A stretch of 64,000 bases of DNA from Roseobacter cerasinus (GTDB taxonomy: Bacteria; Pseudomonadota; Alphaproteobacteria; Rhodobacterales; Rhodobacteraceae). A model generated the notes under the pieces. That model worked only from the letters and a program-made list of their open reading frames with translations. It was not told where the DNA came from and ran no database searches. Position 1 is the first letter of the stretch, and every line of letters starts with the position of its first letter. Where the stretch lies: assembly GCF_009811755.1 (NCBI RefSeq), contig NZ_BLIV01000005.1, positions 124,001-188,000 on the forward strand. Direction: 5' to 3'. Shown here one piece after another: positions 36,595-46,464 of the stretch. The position numbers and the translations under genes were made by a program.

Positions 36595-37343
36595 CAGGCC
36601 CGCGCCTCATCCATCAGGCGGCGCATTTCCTTGATCGCGGGGTCCAGCCCGAGAAATATGCTTTCGCCGATCAGGAAGTGGCCAATGTTCAATTCCCGCA
36701 CTTCGGGGAAGGCAGCAATAGGCATCACCGTGTCATAGGTCAGCCCGTGGCCCGCATGCACCTCCAGCCCCAGTGAATGAGCGAAAGTCGCCATCTCACC
36801 CAGCGCCCTGAGCTCATCGTGATGGGTGTCAAGCTCGCCGTCCGCATAGGCATCGCAATACGCGCCTGTATGCAGCTCGATCACTTCGGCGCCGATGCGG
36901 TGCGCGGCTTCGATCTGGCGCTGGTCTGCCGCAATGAAGATCGACACACGGCACCCGGCGCCCCGCAACGGTGCAATGAAATGCGCCAGGCGGTTTTCGT
37001 CACGCGCCACATCCAGCCCGCCTTCGGTGGTCCGCTCCGCGCGCTTTTCAGGCACGATGCAAACCGCGTGCGGTTTGTGGCGCAGCGCGATCTGCTGCAT
37101 CTCGTCGGTCGCGGCCATCTCGAAGTTGAGCGGCACGGTCAGCACCTCCATCAGCCCGTCGATGTCCGCGTCCGAGATATGACGCCGGTCTTCGCGCAGA
37201 TGGGCTGTGATGCCGTCAGCGCCGGCCTGTTCTGCCAGTCGCGCGGCCCGCAGCGGGTCGGGATAAGCGCCACCGCGTGCATTGCGCACAGTGGCCACGT
37301 GATCGATGTTGACGCCGAGGCGCAGTTTTTCCTGATTGGCCAT
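36594..37343 (-). CDS. pdxJ: pyridoxine 5'-phosphate synthase
   Basis: Condenses 1-deoxyxylulose-5-phosphate and 3-amino-2-oxopropyl phosphate to vitamin B6. 249 residues: [16 protein letters not shown] at the N terminus with the phosphate-binding His/Arg, [19 protein letters not shown]-type motif ([12 protein letters not shown] here), and GHGLTYD. Full family length. It is upstream of acpS in the typical order. Confidence 0.97.
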   Translation of the reverse strand: MANQEKLRLGVNIDHVATVRNARGGAYPDPLRAARLAEQAGADGITAHLREDRRHISDADIDGLMEVLTVPLNFEMAATDEMQQIALRHKPHAVCIVPEKRAERTTEGGLDVARDENRLAHFIAPLRGAGCRVSIFIAADQRQIEAAHRIGAEVIELHTGAYCDAYADGELDTHHDELRALGEMATFAHSLGLEVHAGHGLTYDTVMPIAAFPEVRELNIGHFLIGESIFLGLDPAIKEMRRLMDEARA

Positions 37344-37382
37344 GACTGACCCCCCATTTGGGCGTGGATTTCAACCCACGCG

Positions 37383-38075
37383 TTAGTCCCCGGCTGGATG
37401 TTCCGCTTTGCGCTTTGCGTCTGCCTTTGCAGCAGCCTTGGCCTTGATGGCGTCCAATTTTGCCTTGATCATACCTTTACGGCGCGTCTGGTAAACCCGG
37501 ATCACAGGCACCGAGAGATAATAGCACAAGCTCGCAAAGAAAATCCCCGGCAGGATGCCTCCCACAAGGTAGGGAAAGAAGATCTCATCATAGAAAATGC
37601 TCAACCGCGTCCAATCGGCCCGGGCGTCGGTAAACATCGCGATGAAGTTGTCTTTCAGATCCGCAGCGGCGTCGGCAAACTTGCCCACAAACGAGCGGTG
37701 CATGCGCTCATCCACGTGATCTCCCAGCAGCCAGTGCCCGGTCGAGAGCGCCGCGACCCCAATCGGCACATAGGTGAGCGGGTTGCCAAAAAAGGTGCCC
37801 ATCAGGGCGGCAATCACATTGCCGCGCAGAACGAAGGCCAGCCCGGCCGCGATAAAGAAGTGAAACCCGTAAAACGGCGTGAAGGCGGCGAAGACGCCCG
37901 CCCAGATGCCACGGGCGATGCGCTCGGGACTATCGGGCAAACGCCGCATGCGGTGTTTGACATAGTGGAAGGCGCGCGCCCATCCCCCGCGCGGCCAGAG
38001 AAACTCCGCCACTGCACGAGGCCAGCTTTTGGGATCGCGGCGTTTGAAAACCACCGGGCGAAGTTCCTCTTTCAC
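37383..38075 (-). CDS. DUF2062 domain membrane protein
   Basis: 230 residues; a polar N-terminal part (PRAVAEFLWPRGGWARAF) then DUF2062 with membrane helices (AGVFAAFTPFYGFHFFIAAG, read as a run; GNVIAALMGTFFGNPLTYV). The signature FxGNP-type turn is visible (FFGNPLT). A Lys/Ala-rich tail ends the protein. DUF2062 proteins are unassigned and usually sit near pdxJ-rsh as here. Located between pdxJ and rsh. Confidence 0.85.
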   Translation of the reverse strand: MKEELRPVVFKRRDPKSWPRAVAEFLWPRGGWARAFHYVKHRMRRLPDSPERIARGIWAGVFAAFTPFYGFHFFIAAGLAFVLRGNVIAALMGTFFGNPLTYVPIGVAALSTGHWLLGDHVDERMHRSFVGKFADAAADLKDNFIAMFTDARADWTRLSIFYDEIFFPYLVGGILPGIFFASLCYYLSVPVIRVYQTRRKGMIKAKLDAIKAKAAAKADAKRKAEHPAGD

Positions 38076-38135
38076 TATCCTGCGGGGGCGCCCGCCCCCG
38101 CAGACAGCCCCGAAATCACCACCATCGCAACCGCA

Positions 38136-40295
38136 TCAGACAGGCGTCTCGACGGCCCCCTGCGCGAGATTGCGCGCGCGGGAAATGGCGGCCACGTCGC
38201 TTTCGGCTTCCACGGTCAGCATCAGCGAATGCAAATGTGCCACATCCCTCAGTTCGACATAAATCAGAAGACGGTAAAAGTCAGGTTTCCTATCGATAAA
38301 TTGCAAATCTGCAATATTCGCACGAGTTTCACCGATCAAGGTGCAAATACGCCCCAGGGTGCCTGCATCATTATTAAGCGTTACGTCCAATGTGGTGCCG
38401 TAAACCGTGGAATGCGGGCCCTCGTGCCAGCGCAGGTCGAGCCAGCGGTCAGGCTGGTCCTCATAGGCGCTCATCCGGTCGCAGTCGATGGCGTGCACCA
38501 CCACGCCGCGCCCCTTGAAGGTGATCCCCACAATCCGCTCGCCAGGCAGCGGCTGGCAGCAAAACGCGCGTTCGAACGACTGCCCCGGTGTCAGGCCGAT
38601 CACCGCGCGTTGCGCATCCACACGCTCTCCCGATTTGGGTGTGAGGTCCGGGTAGACCGCCTGCACAACCTCGCGGCCCGTGATCTCGGCACTGCCCAGA
38701 CGGGCCAGCAGATCCGCGCGGTTCTTGAACCGCATATGCCGTGCAGCCGTGCTGAGCGCCTTGTCCGTCGCCTTGCGCCCCACATGCTCAAAAGCCGAGC
38801 GTGCAAGCTCGCGCCCCAGCTTGACAAAGCGGGCGCGGTCCTCGTCGCGCAGCGCACGGCGAATGGCCGACCGGGCCTTGCCGGTGGTGGCAATGTCGAG
38901 CCAGGTGGCCTGCGGGCTTTGCCCTTCGGCCGTGATAATCTCGACGCTCTGCCCGTTCTTCAGACGCGTCCAGAGCGGCACGCGCATATGGTCCACCTTG
39001 GCGCCGACGCAGGCCGTGCCAATGCGTGTGTGGATCGCAAAGGCGAAATCTATTGGCGTGGCGCCGCGCGGCAGCTTCACGACCTCGCCTTTCGGTGTGA
39101 AACAGAAGACCTGATCCGAGTACATCTCCAGCTTGACCGCTTCGAGAAAGTCCTGATGGTCTTCTTCGGCGTCAAACTGTTCGGTCAGTTGGGTGATCCA
39201 CTTGGCGGGATCAACCGCAAAGGGGTTCTGGCTGCGCACCCCGTCGCGGTAGGACCAATGCGCCGCCACGCCCGTCTCCGCCACATCATGCATCTGCGAG
39301 GTGCGGATCTGCACCTCGACCCGTTTGCCGTCCCGGCCCGAGACGGTGGTATGAATCGAGCGATACCCGTTCGATTTCGGCTGGCTGATGTAATCCTTGA
39401 AGCGCCCTGGCACCGCGCGCCAGCGCTGGTGAATCGCCCCAAGCGCACGGTAGCAATCCTCTTCCGTGTCGGTGATCACGCGGAAACCGTAGATGTCCGA
39501 GAGCCGCGAGAAGGTCTGCTCCTTCTCCTGCATCTTGCGCCATATGGAATAGGGCTTCTTGGCGCGGCCAAAGACTTCGGCCTCGACCCCGGCCTTGTCG
39601 AACTCCAACCGCATGTCGCCGGTGATCCGCTGGATCACATCGCCGGTTTCGCGCTGCAGGTTGATGAACCGGCGAATGATGCTCGCGCGACCCTCGGGGT
39701 TCAGCACACGAAAAGCCAGATCTTCCAGCTCCTCGCGCATCCACTGCATGCCCATCCGGCCCGCAAGCGGCGCAAAGATCTCCATGGTCTCGCGGGCCTT
39801 CTGCGCCTGCTTGTCAGGACGCATCGCCTTGATCGTGCGCATGTTGTGCAGCCGGTCTGAGAGCTTGACCAGGATCACCCGCAGATCCTTGGACATCGCC
39901 ATGAACAGCTTGCGAAAGTTCTCGGCCTGTTTGGTCTCGGTCGAATTGAGCTGCAGGTTGGTCAGCTTGGTGACCCCATCGACCAGCTCGGCCACTTCCT
40001 TGCCAAAAAGCTCCGCCACCTCAGCGTAGGAGGCTTTGGTGTCTTCGATGGTGTCATGCAGCAGCGCGGTGATGATCGTGGCGTCATCAAGTTGCTGTTC
40101 AGTCAGGATCGCCGCAACCGCAACCGGGTGGGTGAAATAAAGCTCACCGGAATGGCGAAACTGCCCGTCGTGCATCGCGCGGCCATAGTCATATGCCGCA
40201 CGGATCAGCGCTTCGTTCGTCTTTGGGTTATATTTGCTAACGAGGCTGACCAGATCATCCGCAGTGATTTCGATCTGGTCCAGCGTCGTTGTCAT
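38136..40295 (-). CDS. rsh: bifunctional (p)ppGpp synthetase/hydrolase (Rsh)
   Basis: Stringent-response enzyme of the RelA/SpoT long form, 719 residues. N-terminal HD-type hydrolase domain (THPVAVAAIL and LLHDTIEDT, about 46-80), synthetase domain with RAKKPYSIWRKM (about 240-250) and YGFRVI, a TGS domain with the PRGATPIDFAFAIHT motif, and a C-terminal ACT-type regulatory region from about 640. Alphaproteobacteria have this single Rsh. It follows rpoZ, whose stop is 33 bp upstream of the rsh start; the omega subunit mediates the effect of ppGpp on RNA polymerase. Confidence 0.96.
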   Translation of the reverse strand: MTTTLDQIEITADDLVSLVSKYNPKTNEALIRAAYDYGRAMHDGQFRHSGELYFTHPVAVAAILTEQQLDDATIITALLHDTIEDTKASYAEVAELFGKEVAELVDGVTKLTNLQLNSTETKQAENFRKLFMAMSKDLRVILVKLSDRLHNMRTIKAMRPDKQAQKARETMEIFAPLAGRMGMQWMREELEDLAFRVLNPEGRASIIRRFINLQRETGDVIQRITGDMRLEFDKAGVEAEVFGRAKKPYSIWRKMQEKEQTFSRLSDIYGFRVITDTEEDCYRALGAIHQRWRAVPGRFKDYISQPKSNGYRSIHTTVSGRDGKRVEVQIRTSQMHDVAETGVAAHWSYRDGVRSQNPFAVDPAKWITQLTEQFDAEEDHQDFLEAVKLEMYSDQVFCFTPKGEVVKLPRGATPIDFAFAIHTRIGTACVGAKVDHMRVPLWTRLKNGQSVEIITAEGQSPQATWLDIATTGKARSAIRRALRDEDRARFVKLGRELARSAFEHVGRKATDKALSTAARHMRFKNRADLLARLGSAEITGREVVQAVYPDLTPKSGERVDAQRAVIGLTPGQSFERAFCCQPLPGERIVGITFKGRGVVVHAIDCDRMSAYEDQPDRWLDLRWHEGPHSTVYGTTLDVTLNNDAGTLGRICTLIGETRANIADLQFIDRKPDFYRLLIYVELRDVAHLHSLMLTVEAESDVAAISRARNLAQGAVETPV

Positions 40296-40328
40296 CCATC
40301 AGCCTTTTGGATCGGGACCAGGCTGCCT

Positions 40329-40682
40329 TCAGCCTTGACCCTGTGCTGCCATCAGCTGCCGCAGCAGCGCCTCTTCGGACATGCTGTCCTCTTCGGGCTT
40401 GTCCTGCTCGGCTCCCATCAGAAGCGCCATTGCGTCTTCTTCCGGCTCGTCCACTTCGATCTGGTTCTGGTTGCTCTCGATCAGGCGCTCGCGCAGCTCA
40501 TCGGTGCTTTGCGTCTCATCGGCAATCTCGCGCAGCGAGACGACCGGATTCTTGTCGTTGTCCCGGTTCACGGTGATTGCAGCGCCCGAAGAGATTTCGC
40601 GCGCACGATGCGCGGCCAACATCACCAGTTCGAACCGGTTAGGAACTTTATCGACGCAATCTTCAACGGTGACGCGGGCCAT
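40329..40682 (-). CDS. rpoZ: RNA polymerase subunit omega
   Basis: Assembles and stabilises core polymerase and carries the ppGpp site. 117 residues from the ATG at 40682 ([23 protein letters not shown]); the longer frame to 40928 is not RpoZ-like. The conserved core [17 protein letters not shown] is followed by [14 protein letters not shown], with an acidic C-terminal tail. Leads the rpoZ-rsh pair, a common coupling. Confidence 0.96.
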   Translation of the reverse strand: MARVTVEDCVDKVPNRFELVMLAAHRAREISSGAAITVNRDNDKNPVVSLREIADETQSTDELRERLIESNQNQIEVDEPEEDAMALLMGAEQDKPEEDSMSEEALLRQLMAAQGQG

Positions 40683-40761
40683 GGAACACTCCATTGATCG
40701 GGGGTGGGTCAGAAGGTGCCTATTTAGGCGGCTTTCCCCTGATATACAAGCGCCTAATGTG

Positions 40762-40805
40762 CCGTCCCGCCTGACCGCCGGGCGACGCTTCAGGCGCAAG
40801 GACGG
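40762..40805. repeat. nested inverted repeat between rpoZ and the degenerate SDR
   Basis: CCGTCC (40762-40767) pairs with GGACGG (40800-40805), enclosing GCCTGA/TCAGGC arms around a GC-rich loop that contains CCGCCGGGC, also present in the other hairpin elements. Lies in the divergent intergenic region 40683-40933. Confidence 0.6.
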
Positions 40806-40933
40806 GCCGCAAACCGCGATCCGGCCAACCCGACACCCAAAAGCACACATTGACGCCACCGGTGATTGCACCAAAGACTTGGCCGCGACAGCGCTTAAGC
40901 GCCGCCTTCCCCCAACGCGCGGAGACAAGTTTC

Positions 40934-41599
40934 ATGAAGAAGAGTTTTCTGATTGTCGGCGGCACGGCTGGCCTGGGGCTTCATCTGGCCACACAGTACA
41001 AGGCCGATGGGCACACTGTTGCCATCGCCGGGCCTGACGACCCAGCCGTATCGGGCATCGCGTTTCATAAGCTGTTCGTGGCAGCGGACACAAGGCAAGT
41101 CGCAAAGGATGTCGATCGTCTGCTGGCCGGGACGGAGATGATACATACGCTCATCTTTATTGCCGATCACCGCGCGTGCGGTTCCATCGACGACCTGAAC
41201 GACGAGGATCTTTACCGGACTGTGACCTATGGGCTGCTGATGCCGATGATGCTGGTTCAGCGGCTGAAAAAGCGATCAGACTGGCCGCTCAAAGTCATGC
41301 TGGTCACCTCCGATGCTCAACACATTCCTTTTGCCGATGCGCCAGCGGACTGCGCCGCTCAGGCCGGTCTCGGAATGCTGGGGGCAGCTCTGGTCCGGGA
41401 TCTGGCTCTCGGCAAGGTGCTTGTCGCCTCTCACTCCGGGGACAGAACCGGTATGAGCACGGCTGACGCAGCCTGGACCGCCCGGGAGATTGTCGCGGTG
41501 TCGGGCGGGGCGTTCAAATGCAAGACTGCAAAGCTGGACCCGGGTTTGCGCAGGGTCGAGGTCACCGCCTGTCTGAACGCGCAAATGGCCGCGATCTAG
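40934..41599 (+). CDS. short-chain dehydrogenase-like protein lacking catalytic Tyr-Lys
   Basis: 221 residues starting MKKSFLIVGGTAGLG: the cofactor loop GGTAGLG at about 9-15 and an NAD(P)-type fold are present, and a serine (VTSDA) sits where the SDR catalytic serine is expected. The YxxxK pair expected about 12-13 residues later is replaced (the corresponding stretch reads DCAAQAGLG), so the usual catalysis is unlikely. It might be a structural or NAD-sensing protein. Divergent from rpoZ, convergent with folK. Confidence 0.75.
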   Translation: MKKSFLIVGGTAGLGLHLATQYKADGHTVAIAGPDDPAVSGIAFHKLFVAADTRQVAKDVDRLLAGTEMIHTLIFIADHRACGSIDDLNDEDLYRTVTYGLLMPMMLVQRLKKRSDWPLKVMLVTSDAQHIPFADAPADCAAQAGLGMLGAALVRDLALGKVLVASHSGDRTGMSTADAAWTAREIVAVSGGAFKCKTAKLDPGLRRVEVTACLNAQMAAI

Positions 41600-41612
41600 G
41601 CGGGCGCTGCTC

Positions 41613-42230
41613 TCAGCCTTGGGGAAGTGGCTGCACCTGGGCAATGTCTTCGGTCGGCAGCGCCGCAACCATCTGGCGCACGGTCAGGCCCAAAGCAGGA
41701 TGCACCCAGTCAGGCGCCACATCAGCCAGCGGGACCAGCACAAACGCCCGCTCCTGCACCCGAGGATGCGGCAGGATCAGCTCTTCCGGAGCCGCATCCA
41801 CCTGCTTCTCCAGCGACAAACCCCGCCATTTTTCATGGGTTTCCGCGTCAGGCAGCAGCAATTCGCCCATGCCGATCAGGTCCAGATCGAGGGTGCGGGC
41901 CTCCCACCTCTTGACACGGGTCCTGCCATGCAGCGCCTCGATGTCATGCAGCCCTTTGATCAACTGCTGTGGAGGCAGGTCCGTCTCGACGCCAAGTGCC
42001 GCATTTACATAGTCTGCTCCGTTGCCTGGGGGAAAGGCCGGCGTCTGATAAAGACGGCTTTGACCGCGAATCACTCCCAGCTTCTTTGCAACCGCAGCAA
42101 TACCCGATTTTACGGCCTGCGCGGGGGTGCCCTCCCGCGATGCGCGATTTGACCCTAGGGCAATCAGCGCAATTGTCAGGGTTGGCGGCAGTTTTTCGCT
42201 CGATTTAGAGCGGAGTGTATCTTGCGGCAA
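41613..42230 (-). CDS. folK: 2-amino-4-hydroxy-6-hydroxymethyldihydropteridine pyrophosphokinase
   Basis: Pyrophosphorylates the pterin in folate synthesis. 205 residues; motifs ALIALGSNRASREG near 20, LYQTPAFPP, TRVKRWEARTLDLDLIG (the R-x-x-D-L-D-L signature) and ILPHPRVQERAFVLVPLADVAP. The start as annotated is TTG at 42230 with no clear ribosome-binding site; a start a few codons later is possible. Divergent from the NYN gene at 42328. Confidence 0.95.
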   Translation of the reverse strand: MPQDTLRSKSSEKLPPTLTIALIALGSNRASREGTPAQAVKSGIAAVAKKLGVIRGQSRLYQTPAFPPGNGADYVNAALGVETDLPPQQLIKGLHDIEALHGRTRVKRWEARTLDLDLIGMGELLLPDAETHEKWRGLSLEKQVDAAPEELILPHPRVQERAFVLVPLADVAPDWVHPALGLTVRQMVAALPTEDIAQVQPLPQG

Positions 42231-42327
42231 GATTAAAAACCCCTATTTTTGAACTGATCGGTTCGCCTAATAGATAATGAAACTGTTTCGTGAGCACCAG
42301 CGACCGGCCCCATCGGAAGGACCAAAA

Positions 42328-42882
42328 ATGTTTTACAAGGACGAACGGCTTGCGCTGTTCATCGACGGCTCGAATCTCTACGCCGCGGCGAAGTCACTGG
42401 GCTTTGACATCGACTACAAACTGCTGCGTCAGGAATTCATGCGTCGGGGCAAGCTGCTGCGCGCGTTCTACTACACGGCTCTTCTGGAGAATGATGAGTA
42501 TTCGCCCATTCGCCCTCTGGTTGATTGGCTGAACTACAACGGCTTCACAATGGTGACCAAGCCCGCGAAGGAATACACCGACAGCATGGGGCGTCGGAAG
42601 GTCAAGGGAAACATGGACATCGAGCTTGCCGTCGATGCGATGGAGCTTGCACCACGGATTGATCATATTGTGCTGTTCTCCGGTGACGGGGACTTCCGCC
42701 CGCTGGTTGAGAGCCTGCAGAGGCAAGGCGTTCGCGTATCAGTTGTATCAACAATTCGCAGTCAGCCGCCGATGATCTCTGACGATCTGCGCCGCCAAGC
42801 GGACAACTTCATTGAGCTGGACGAGCTCAAGGAAGTGATTGGCCGTCCGCCCCGCGATATGCCGGATGCGGCCAACGGCTGA
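42328..42882 (+). CDS. LabA-like NYN-domain protein
   Basis: 184 residues from the ATG at 42328, which has GGAAGGA upstream; an in-frame ATG at 42277 lacks it. PIN/NYN-type nuclease fold: LALFIDGSNLY (about 7-17), KVKGNMDIELAVDAM and LFSGDGDFRPLVESL carry the conserved acidic residues that bind metal in RNases. A role in RNA decay or processing is likely. Divergent from folK, followed by ispH after 130 bp. Confidence 0.9.
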   Translation: MFYKDERLALFIDGSNLYAAAKSLGFDIDYKLLRQEFMRRGKLLRAFYYTALLENDEYSPIRPLVDWLNYNGFTMVTKPAKEYTDSMGRRKVKGNMDIELAVDAMELAPRIDHIVLFSGDGDFRPLVESLQRQGVRVSVVSTIRSQPPMISDDLRRQADNFIELDELKEVIGRPPRDMPDAANG

Positions 42883-43012
42883 GTCCGACCCGGCATCCGC
42901 GTCGGTCTGATCTGCATATTTATTGAACAATGAAGAAGCGACCCGGCAGGGCGCTCTGGACGGCTGCGGTGCGAGACGGTAGCTAGGTCTTGAGCTGACG
43001 GGAGGGCCACCG

Positions 43013-43963
43013 ATGACCAAGCCGCCATTGACCTTGTATCTGGCCGCACCTCGCGGGTTTTGCGCGGGCGTCGACCGGGCGATCAAGATCGTTGAGATGG
43101 CCTTGGAGAAATGGGGCGCGCCCGTCTACGTGCGCCACGAGATTGTACACAACAAGTTCGTGGTGGATGGGCTGCGCAACAAAGGCGCCGTTTTTGTCGA
43201 AGAGTTGGAGGAGTGCCCCGACGACCGACCCGTCATCTTCTCTGCCCACGGGGTACCCAAGGCGGTGCCCGCTGCCGCCGCCGCGCGCGAGATGATCTAT
43301 GTCGACGCGACCTGCCCTCTGGTCAGCAAGGTGCATATCGAAGCCCAGCGACATTCCGACAACGGTTTGCAGATGATCATGATCGGTCACGCAGGCCATC
43401 CTGAGACCGTGGGCACCATGGGGCAATTGCCCGAAGGCGAGGTCCTGCTGGTCGAAACCGTCGAGGATGTGGCGGACATCAAGGTGCGCGACCCGGGCCA
43501 GTTGGCCTATGTGACGCAGACCACGCTGAGTGTGGATGACACGGCGGATATCGTCGCCGCGCTGCAGGCGCGCTTTCCGGCCATCGTTGGCCCGCACAAA
43601 GAAGACATCTGTTACGCCACCACCAACCGGCAGGAGGCCGTGAAGGCCATGGCGCCGAAATGCGACGCGATGCTGGTGGTCGGCGCGCCCAATTCGTCGA
43701 ACTCCAAACGCCTTGTCGAGGTCGGCGCGCGCGCGGGCTGCCAATATGCGCAGTTGGTGCAGCGTGCGACGGACATCGATTGGCGCGCCCTTGAGGGCAT
43801 CCGCAGCATTGGGATCACAGCAGGGGCCTCCGCGCCCGAAGTCCTGATCAACGAGGTGATGGACGCCTTCTCCGACCACTATGACGTCACGCGCGAGCTG
43901 GTTGAGACCGCCGTTGAAAACGTCGAGTTCAAGGTGCCGCGCGTGTTGAGGGTGCCCGCATGA
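43013..43963 (+). CDS. ispH: 4-hydroxy-3-methylbut-2-enyl diphosphate reductase
   Basis: Last step of the non-mevalonate isoprenoid pathway, a [4Fe-4S] enzyme. 316 residues; the three cluster cysteines are in [10 protein letters not shown] (about residue 17), DATCPLVSK (about 99) and ICYATTNRQ (about 199). TTNRQEAV and [14 protein letters not shown] complete the pattern. A GGGAGGG ribosome-binding region precedes the ATG. It heads an operon of seven tightly overlapping genes to 47084. Confidence 0.97.
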   Translation: MTKPPLTLYLAAPRGFCAGVDRAIKIVEMALEKWGAPVYVRHEIVHNKFVVDGLRNKGAVFVEELEECPDDRPVIFSAHGVPKAVPAAAAAREMIYVDATCPLVSKVHIEAQRHSDNGLQMIMIGHAGHPETVGTMGQLPEGEVLLVETVEDVADIKVRDPGQLAYVTQTTLSVDDTADIVAALQARFPAIVGPHKEDICYATTNRQEAVKAMAPKCDAMLVVGAPNSSNSKRLVEVGARAGCQYAQLVQRATDIDWRALEGIRSIGITAGASAPEVLINEVMDAFSDHYDVTRELVETAVENVEFKVPRVLRVPA

Positions 43964-44574
43964 TTTCGCTGCAGTTTCTTCTGACCGCGATTGTCGTCGT
44001 GCTGGCGCCGGGCACCGGGGTCATCTATACGCTGGCCCTTGGGCTTGGTCAGGGGCGAATCGCCGCGTTTTGGGCCGCCTTGGGCTGCACCTTCGGGATT
44101 GTGCCTCACCTTGCTGCGGCAGCGCTGGGGCTGGCAGCGGTGCTTCACACCTCGGCCGTGCTGTTTGCCATCGTTAAATTCGCAGGTGTCGCTTATCTGC
44201 TCTACCTCGCCTGGCAATCGCTGCGCTCGGGTGGTGCACTGGCGATCTCGGCAAACCGCAAGGTGGAAAACGGCTGGCGCATCGCGCGGCGGGGCGGGTT
44301 GATCAACATTCTGAACCCCAAACTCTCGATCTTTTTCCTGGCGCTGCTGCCACCGTTTCTCTCTGGCAACGCGGCCACTGCGACGCTGGAGATGAGCCTG
44401 CTCGGTGGCATCTTCATGGCGCTGACCTTCGCCGTGTTTGTGCTTTATGGCCTGTTTGCTGCGCAGGCGCGCAGCTGGCTGCTGGGCTCGGAGGTGGTGA
44501 TGCGCTGGCTCAACCGCTCCTTCGCAGCCATTTTTGCGGCCCTCGCAGGCCGTCTGGCGCTGGAACGGGCATGA
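43960..44574 (+). CDS. LysE-family exporter, second copy
   Basis: 204 residues, six hydrophobic segments; N terminus [18 protein letters not shown] matches the family proline-glycine motif. Distinct from the 35977 protein. Substrate unknown. Overlaps ispH by 4 bp and the DUF3429 gene by 4 bp. Confidence 0.87.
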   Translation: MISLQFLLTAIVVVLAPGTGVIYTLALGLGQGRIAAFWAALGCTFGIVPHLAAAALGLAAVLHTSAVLFAIVKFAGVAYLLYLAWQSLRSGGALAISANRKVENGWRIARRGGLINILNPKLSIFFLALLPPFLSGNAATATLEMSLLGGIFMALTFAVFVLYGLFAAQARSWLLGSEVVMRWLNRSFAAIFAALAGRLALERA

Positions 44575-45020
44575 CCCGCATTCCGATGGCACCGCTGGTC
44601 CTCGGGTTGGCAGGGCTCATCCCCTTCGTCTGGGGCGCGGCCACCTACATCAACGCGCCGCTCGCCAACTGGGGCGCTGGCGCGCTGGGGTCACGATTTG
44701 TCGGGCCATATGTCCAGCTGTTCTACGGCTCGGTCATCCTGTCGTTCATGTCGGGCGTGCTCTGGGGCTTTGCGACCAGAGCCAGCGGCTCGCAGGCGGC
44801 GACCGGCTATGCGCTTTCAGTCATCCCGGCACTCTGGGCCTTTTTCATGACGGGCGGTGGGCCAACCACGGCGGCAATGAACCTGATCTTCGGGTTTCTC
44901 GGTCTGCTGGTGCTGGACTTCGCCTTCTCCCAATGGGGGCTGACACCGCGCTGGTGGATGTCATTGCGGATGCTTTTAACGACCGTCGTGGTGGCATGCC
45001 TCGCAGTGACGGTGATCTGA
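44571..45020 (+). CDS. DUF3429 family membrane protein
   Basis: 149 residues with about five membrane helices (PLVLGLAGLIPFVWGAATY, FYGSVILSFMSGVLWGFA and three more). Family DUF3429 has no known reaction; the size and segment pattern fit well. The stop codon shares a base with the next start (TGATG). Confidence 0.85.
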   Translation: MTRIPMAPLVLGLAGLIPFVWGAATYINAPLANWGAGALGSRFVGPYVQLFYGSVILSFMSGVLWGFATRASGSQAATGYALSVIPALWAFFMTGGGPTTAAMNLIFGFLGLLVLDFAFSQWGLTPRWWMSLRMLLTTVVVACLAVTVI

Positions 45021-45613
45021 TGAGCGACGCGGAAACCCTGAAGGTTTACGCCGCAAAGGCCCAGGACTATGCGAGCATGGTCACAGATAAGGCCGCGAAA
45101 AACCCGCAGCTGGCCGCTTTCATCGCGGCCTTGCCGGAGGGCGGTCATGTACTGGATCTGGGCTGCGGGCCTGGGAACTCTGCCGCCGAGATGGCGAGAG
45201 CTGGCCTGCAGGTCACGGCCTTTGACCCGGTACCGGAGATGGTGGCGCTGGCTGGTCAATATCCCGGCGTGCGCGCGCGTCTTGCCGGGTTTGATGATGT
45301 CACCGGTCACGATCTCTATGACGGGATCTGGGCGAATTTCTCACTGCTGCACGCCCCGCGCGCCGATATGCCCCGGCATCTGGACGCGATTGCGGCAGCG
45401 CTGAAGCCCGGCGGGCGATTTCATATTGGGATGAAGACCGGCAGGGGCGCGCAGCGTGACCCGATCGGGCGGCTCTACACCTATTATACCGATGCGGAGC
45501 TGACGGGGCTGCTGGAGGACGTGGGGCTGACGGTCACGGAGCGCACAACGGGCCGCGAAAAGGGCCTTGACGGTGTTGAAGCCGACTGGATATGCCTCGC
45601 CGCTCATGGCTGA
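45020..45613 (+). CDS. class I SAM-dependent methyltransferase
   Basis: 197 residues; SAM-binding motif [17 protein letters not shown] at about 42-58, motif with [10 protein letters not shown] and [11 protein letters not shown] (the post-motif beta-strand). The substrate is unknown. Starts at the last base of the DUF3429 stop codon and its end overlaps rnhA by 8 bp. Confidence 0.9.
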   Translation: MSDAETLKVYAAKAQDYASMVTDKAAKNPQLAAFIAALPEGGHVLDLGCGPGNSAAEMARAGLQVTAFDPVPEMVALAGQYPGVRARLAGFDDVTGHDLYDGIWANFSLLHAPRADMPRHLDAIAAALKPGGRFHIGMKTGRGAQRDPIGRLYTYYTDAELTGLLEDVGLTVTERTTGREKGLDGVEADWICLAAHG

Positions 45614-46070
45614 GCTTTTTGCATACACCGATGGTGCCTGTTCCGGCAACCCCGGCCCCGGCGGCTGGGGCGTGCTGCTGCGCGCGATGGACGGTGAGAC
45701 CATCGTGAAGGAACGCGAGTTGAAAGGCGGCGAGCCTGAGACCACGAACAATCGCATGGAGCTGCTGGCCGCGATCCATGCGCTGGAGAGCCTGAGCCGC
45801 CGCAGCACCATCACCATTGTGACCGACAGCAACTATGTCAAAAACGGGATCACCGGGTGGATCTTCGGCTGGAAGAAGAACGGCTGGAAGAACGCGGCGA
45901 AAAAGCCGGTCGCCAACGCCGAGCTGTGGCAGCGGCTGGATGCGGCGAATGCGGCCCATGATGTGACCTGGACCTGGGTGAAGGGGCACGCAGGCCACCC
46001 CGAGAACGAGCGTGCGGATGAGTTGGCGCGCGCAGGCATGGCGCCCTTCAAGACATCGACCCGTGCGTGA
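45606..46070 (+). CDS. rnhA: ribonuclease HI
   Basis: Degrades RNA in RNA:DNA hybrids. 154 residues, all catalytic residues are visible: Asp in [12 protein letters not shown] (about 8-12), Glu in [10 protein letters not shown] (about 45-48), Asp in VTDSNYV (about 68-70), and the His/Asp region [16 protein letters not shown]. The start at 45606 gives [10 protein letters not shown]; the upstream in-frame part of the longer frame belongs to the methyltransferase reading. Overlaps the NUDIX gene by 8 bp. Confidence 0.97.
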   Translation: MAELFAYTDGACSGNPGPGGWGVLLRAMDGETIVKERELKGGEPETTNNRMELLAAIHALESLSRRSTITIVTDSNYVKNGITGWIFGWKKNGWKNAAKKPVANAELWQRLDAANAAHDVTWTWVKGHAGHPENERADELARAGMAPFKTSTRA

Positions 46071-46464
46071 GGTCGCCTGCCCGGTCGCGCTGCATCTCGA
46101 CGGGGTGCCGCGACGGATCGCAGCGTTTGAACATCCTCAGGCCGGTCTGCAACTGGTGAAAGGCGGGATCAGGTCAGGCGAACGGCCCGAGCATGCTGCC
46201 GCACGTGAGCTCTTTGAGGAAAGCGGGTTGGAGACGCGGGCGGCCATCTCTCTTGGCGAAAGCACGAAGATTGACGCGGGCGCGCGCTGGCACGTCAGCC
46301 TCTGCCGTTTGGCCGGGCCTCTGCGCGACAATTGGCAACACCATTGCGCCGATGACGGCGGGCATCTCTTTCGGTTTTTCTGGCTGGAACTGGACGCAGC
46401 CCTGCCCGAGGGATTTGCACCGCCCTATCGGCGGGCAGTGGACTGGATCAGAGGCCAGCTATGA
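46063..46464 (+). CDS. NUDIX hydrolase
   Basis: 133 residues if a GTG at 46063 is used; upstream ATG 46012 is in frame but lies inside rnhA. The Nudix box is [20 protein letters not shown] with SGLETRA after it (G-x5-E-x5-[UA]-x-R-E-x2-E-E-x-G-U pattern). Substrate not assignable; a nucleoside diphosphate derivative is expected. Overlaps rnhA by 8 bp and the next gene by 4 bp. Confidence 0.85.
   Translation: MREVACPVALHLDGVPRRIAAFEHPQAGLQLVKGGIRSGERPEHAAARELFEESGLETRAAISLGESTKIDAGARWHVSLCRLAGPLRDNWQHHCADDGGHLFRFFWLELDAALPEGFAPPYRRAVDWIRGQL

Noticed and set aside
37398-39860. 820-codon plus-strand frame opposite DUF2062 and rsh
   Set aside because: Antisense to two clear genes, with His/Arg/Gln-rich composition typical of the complement of GC-rich coding DNA. 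No start signal.
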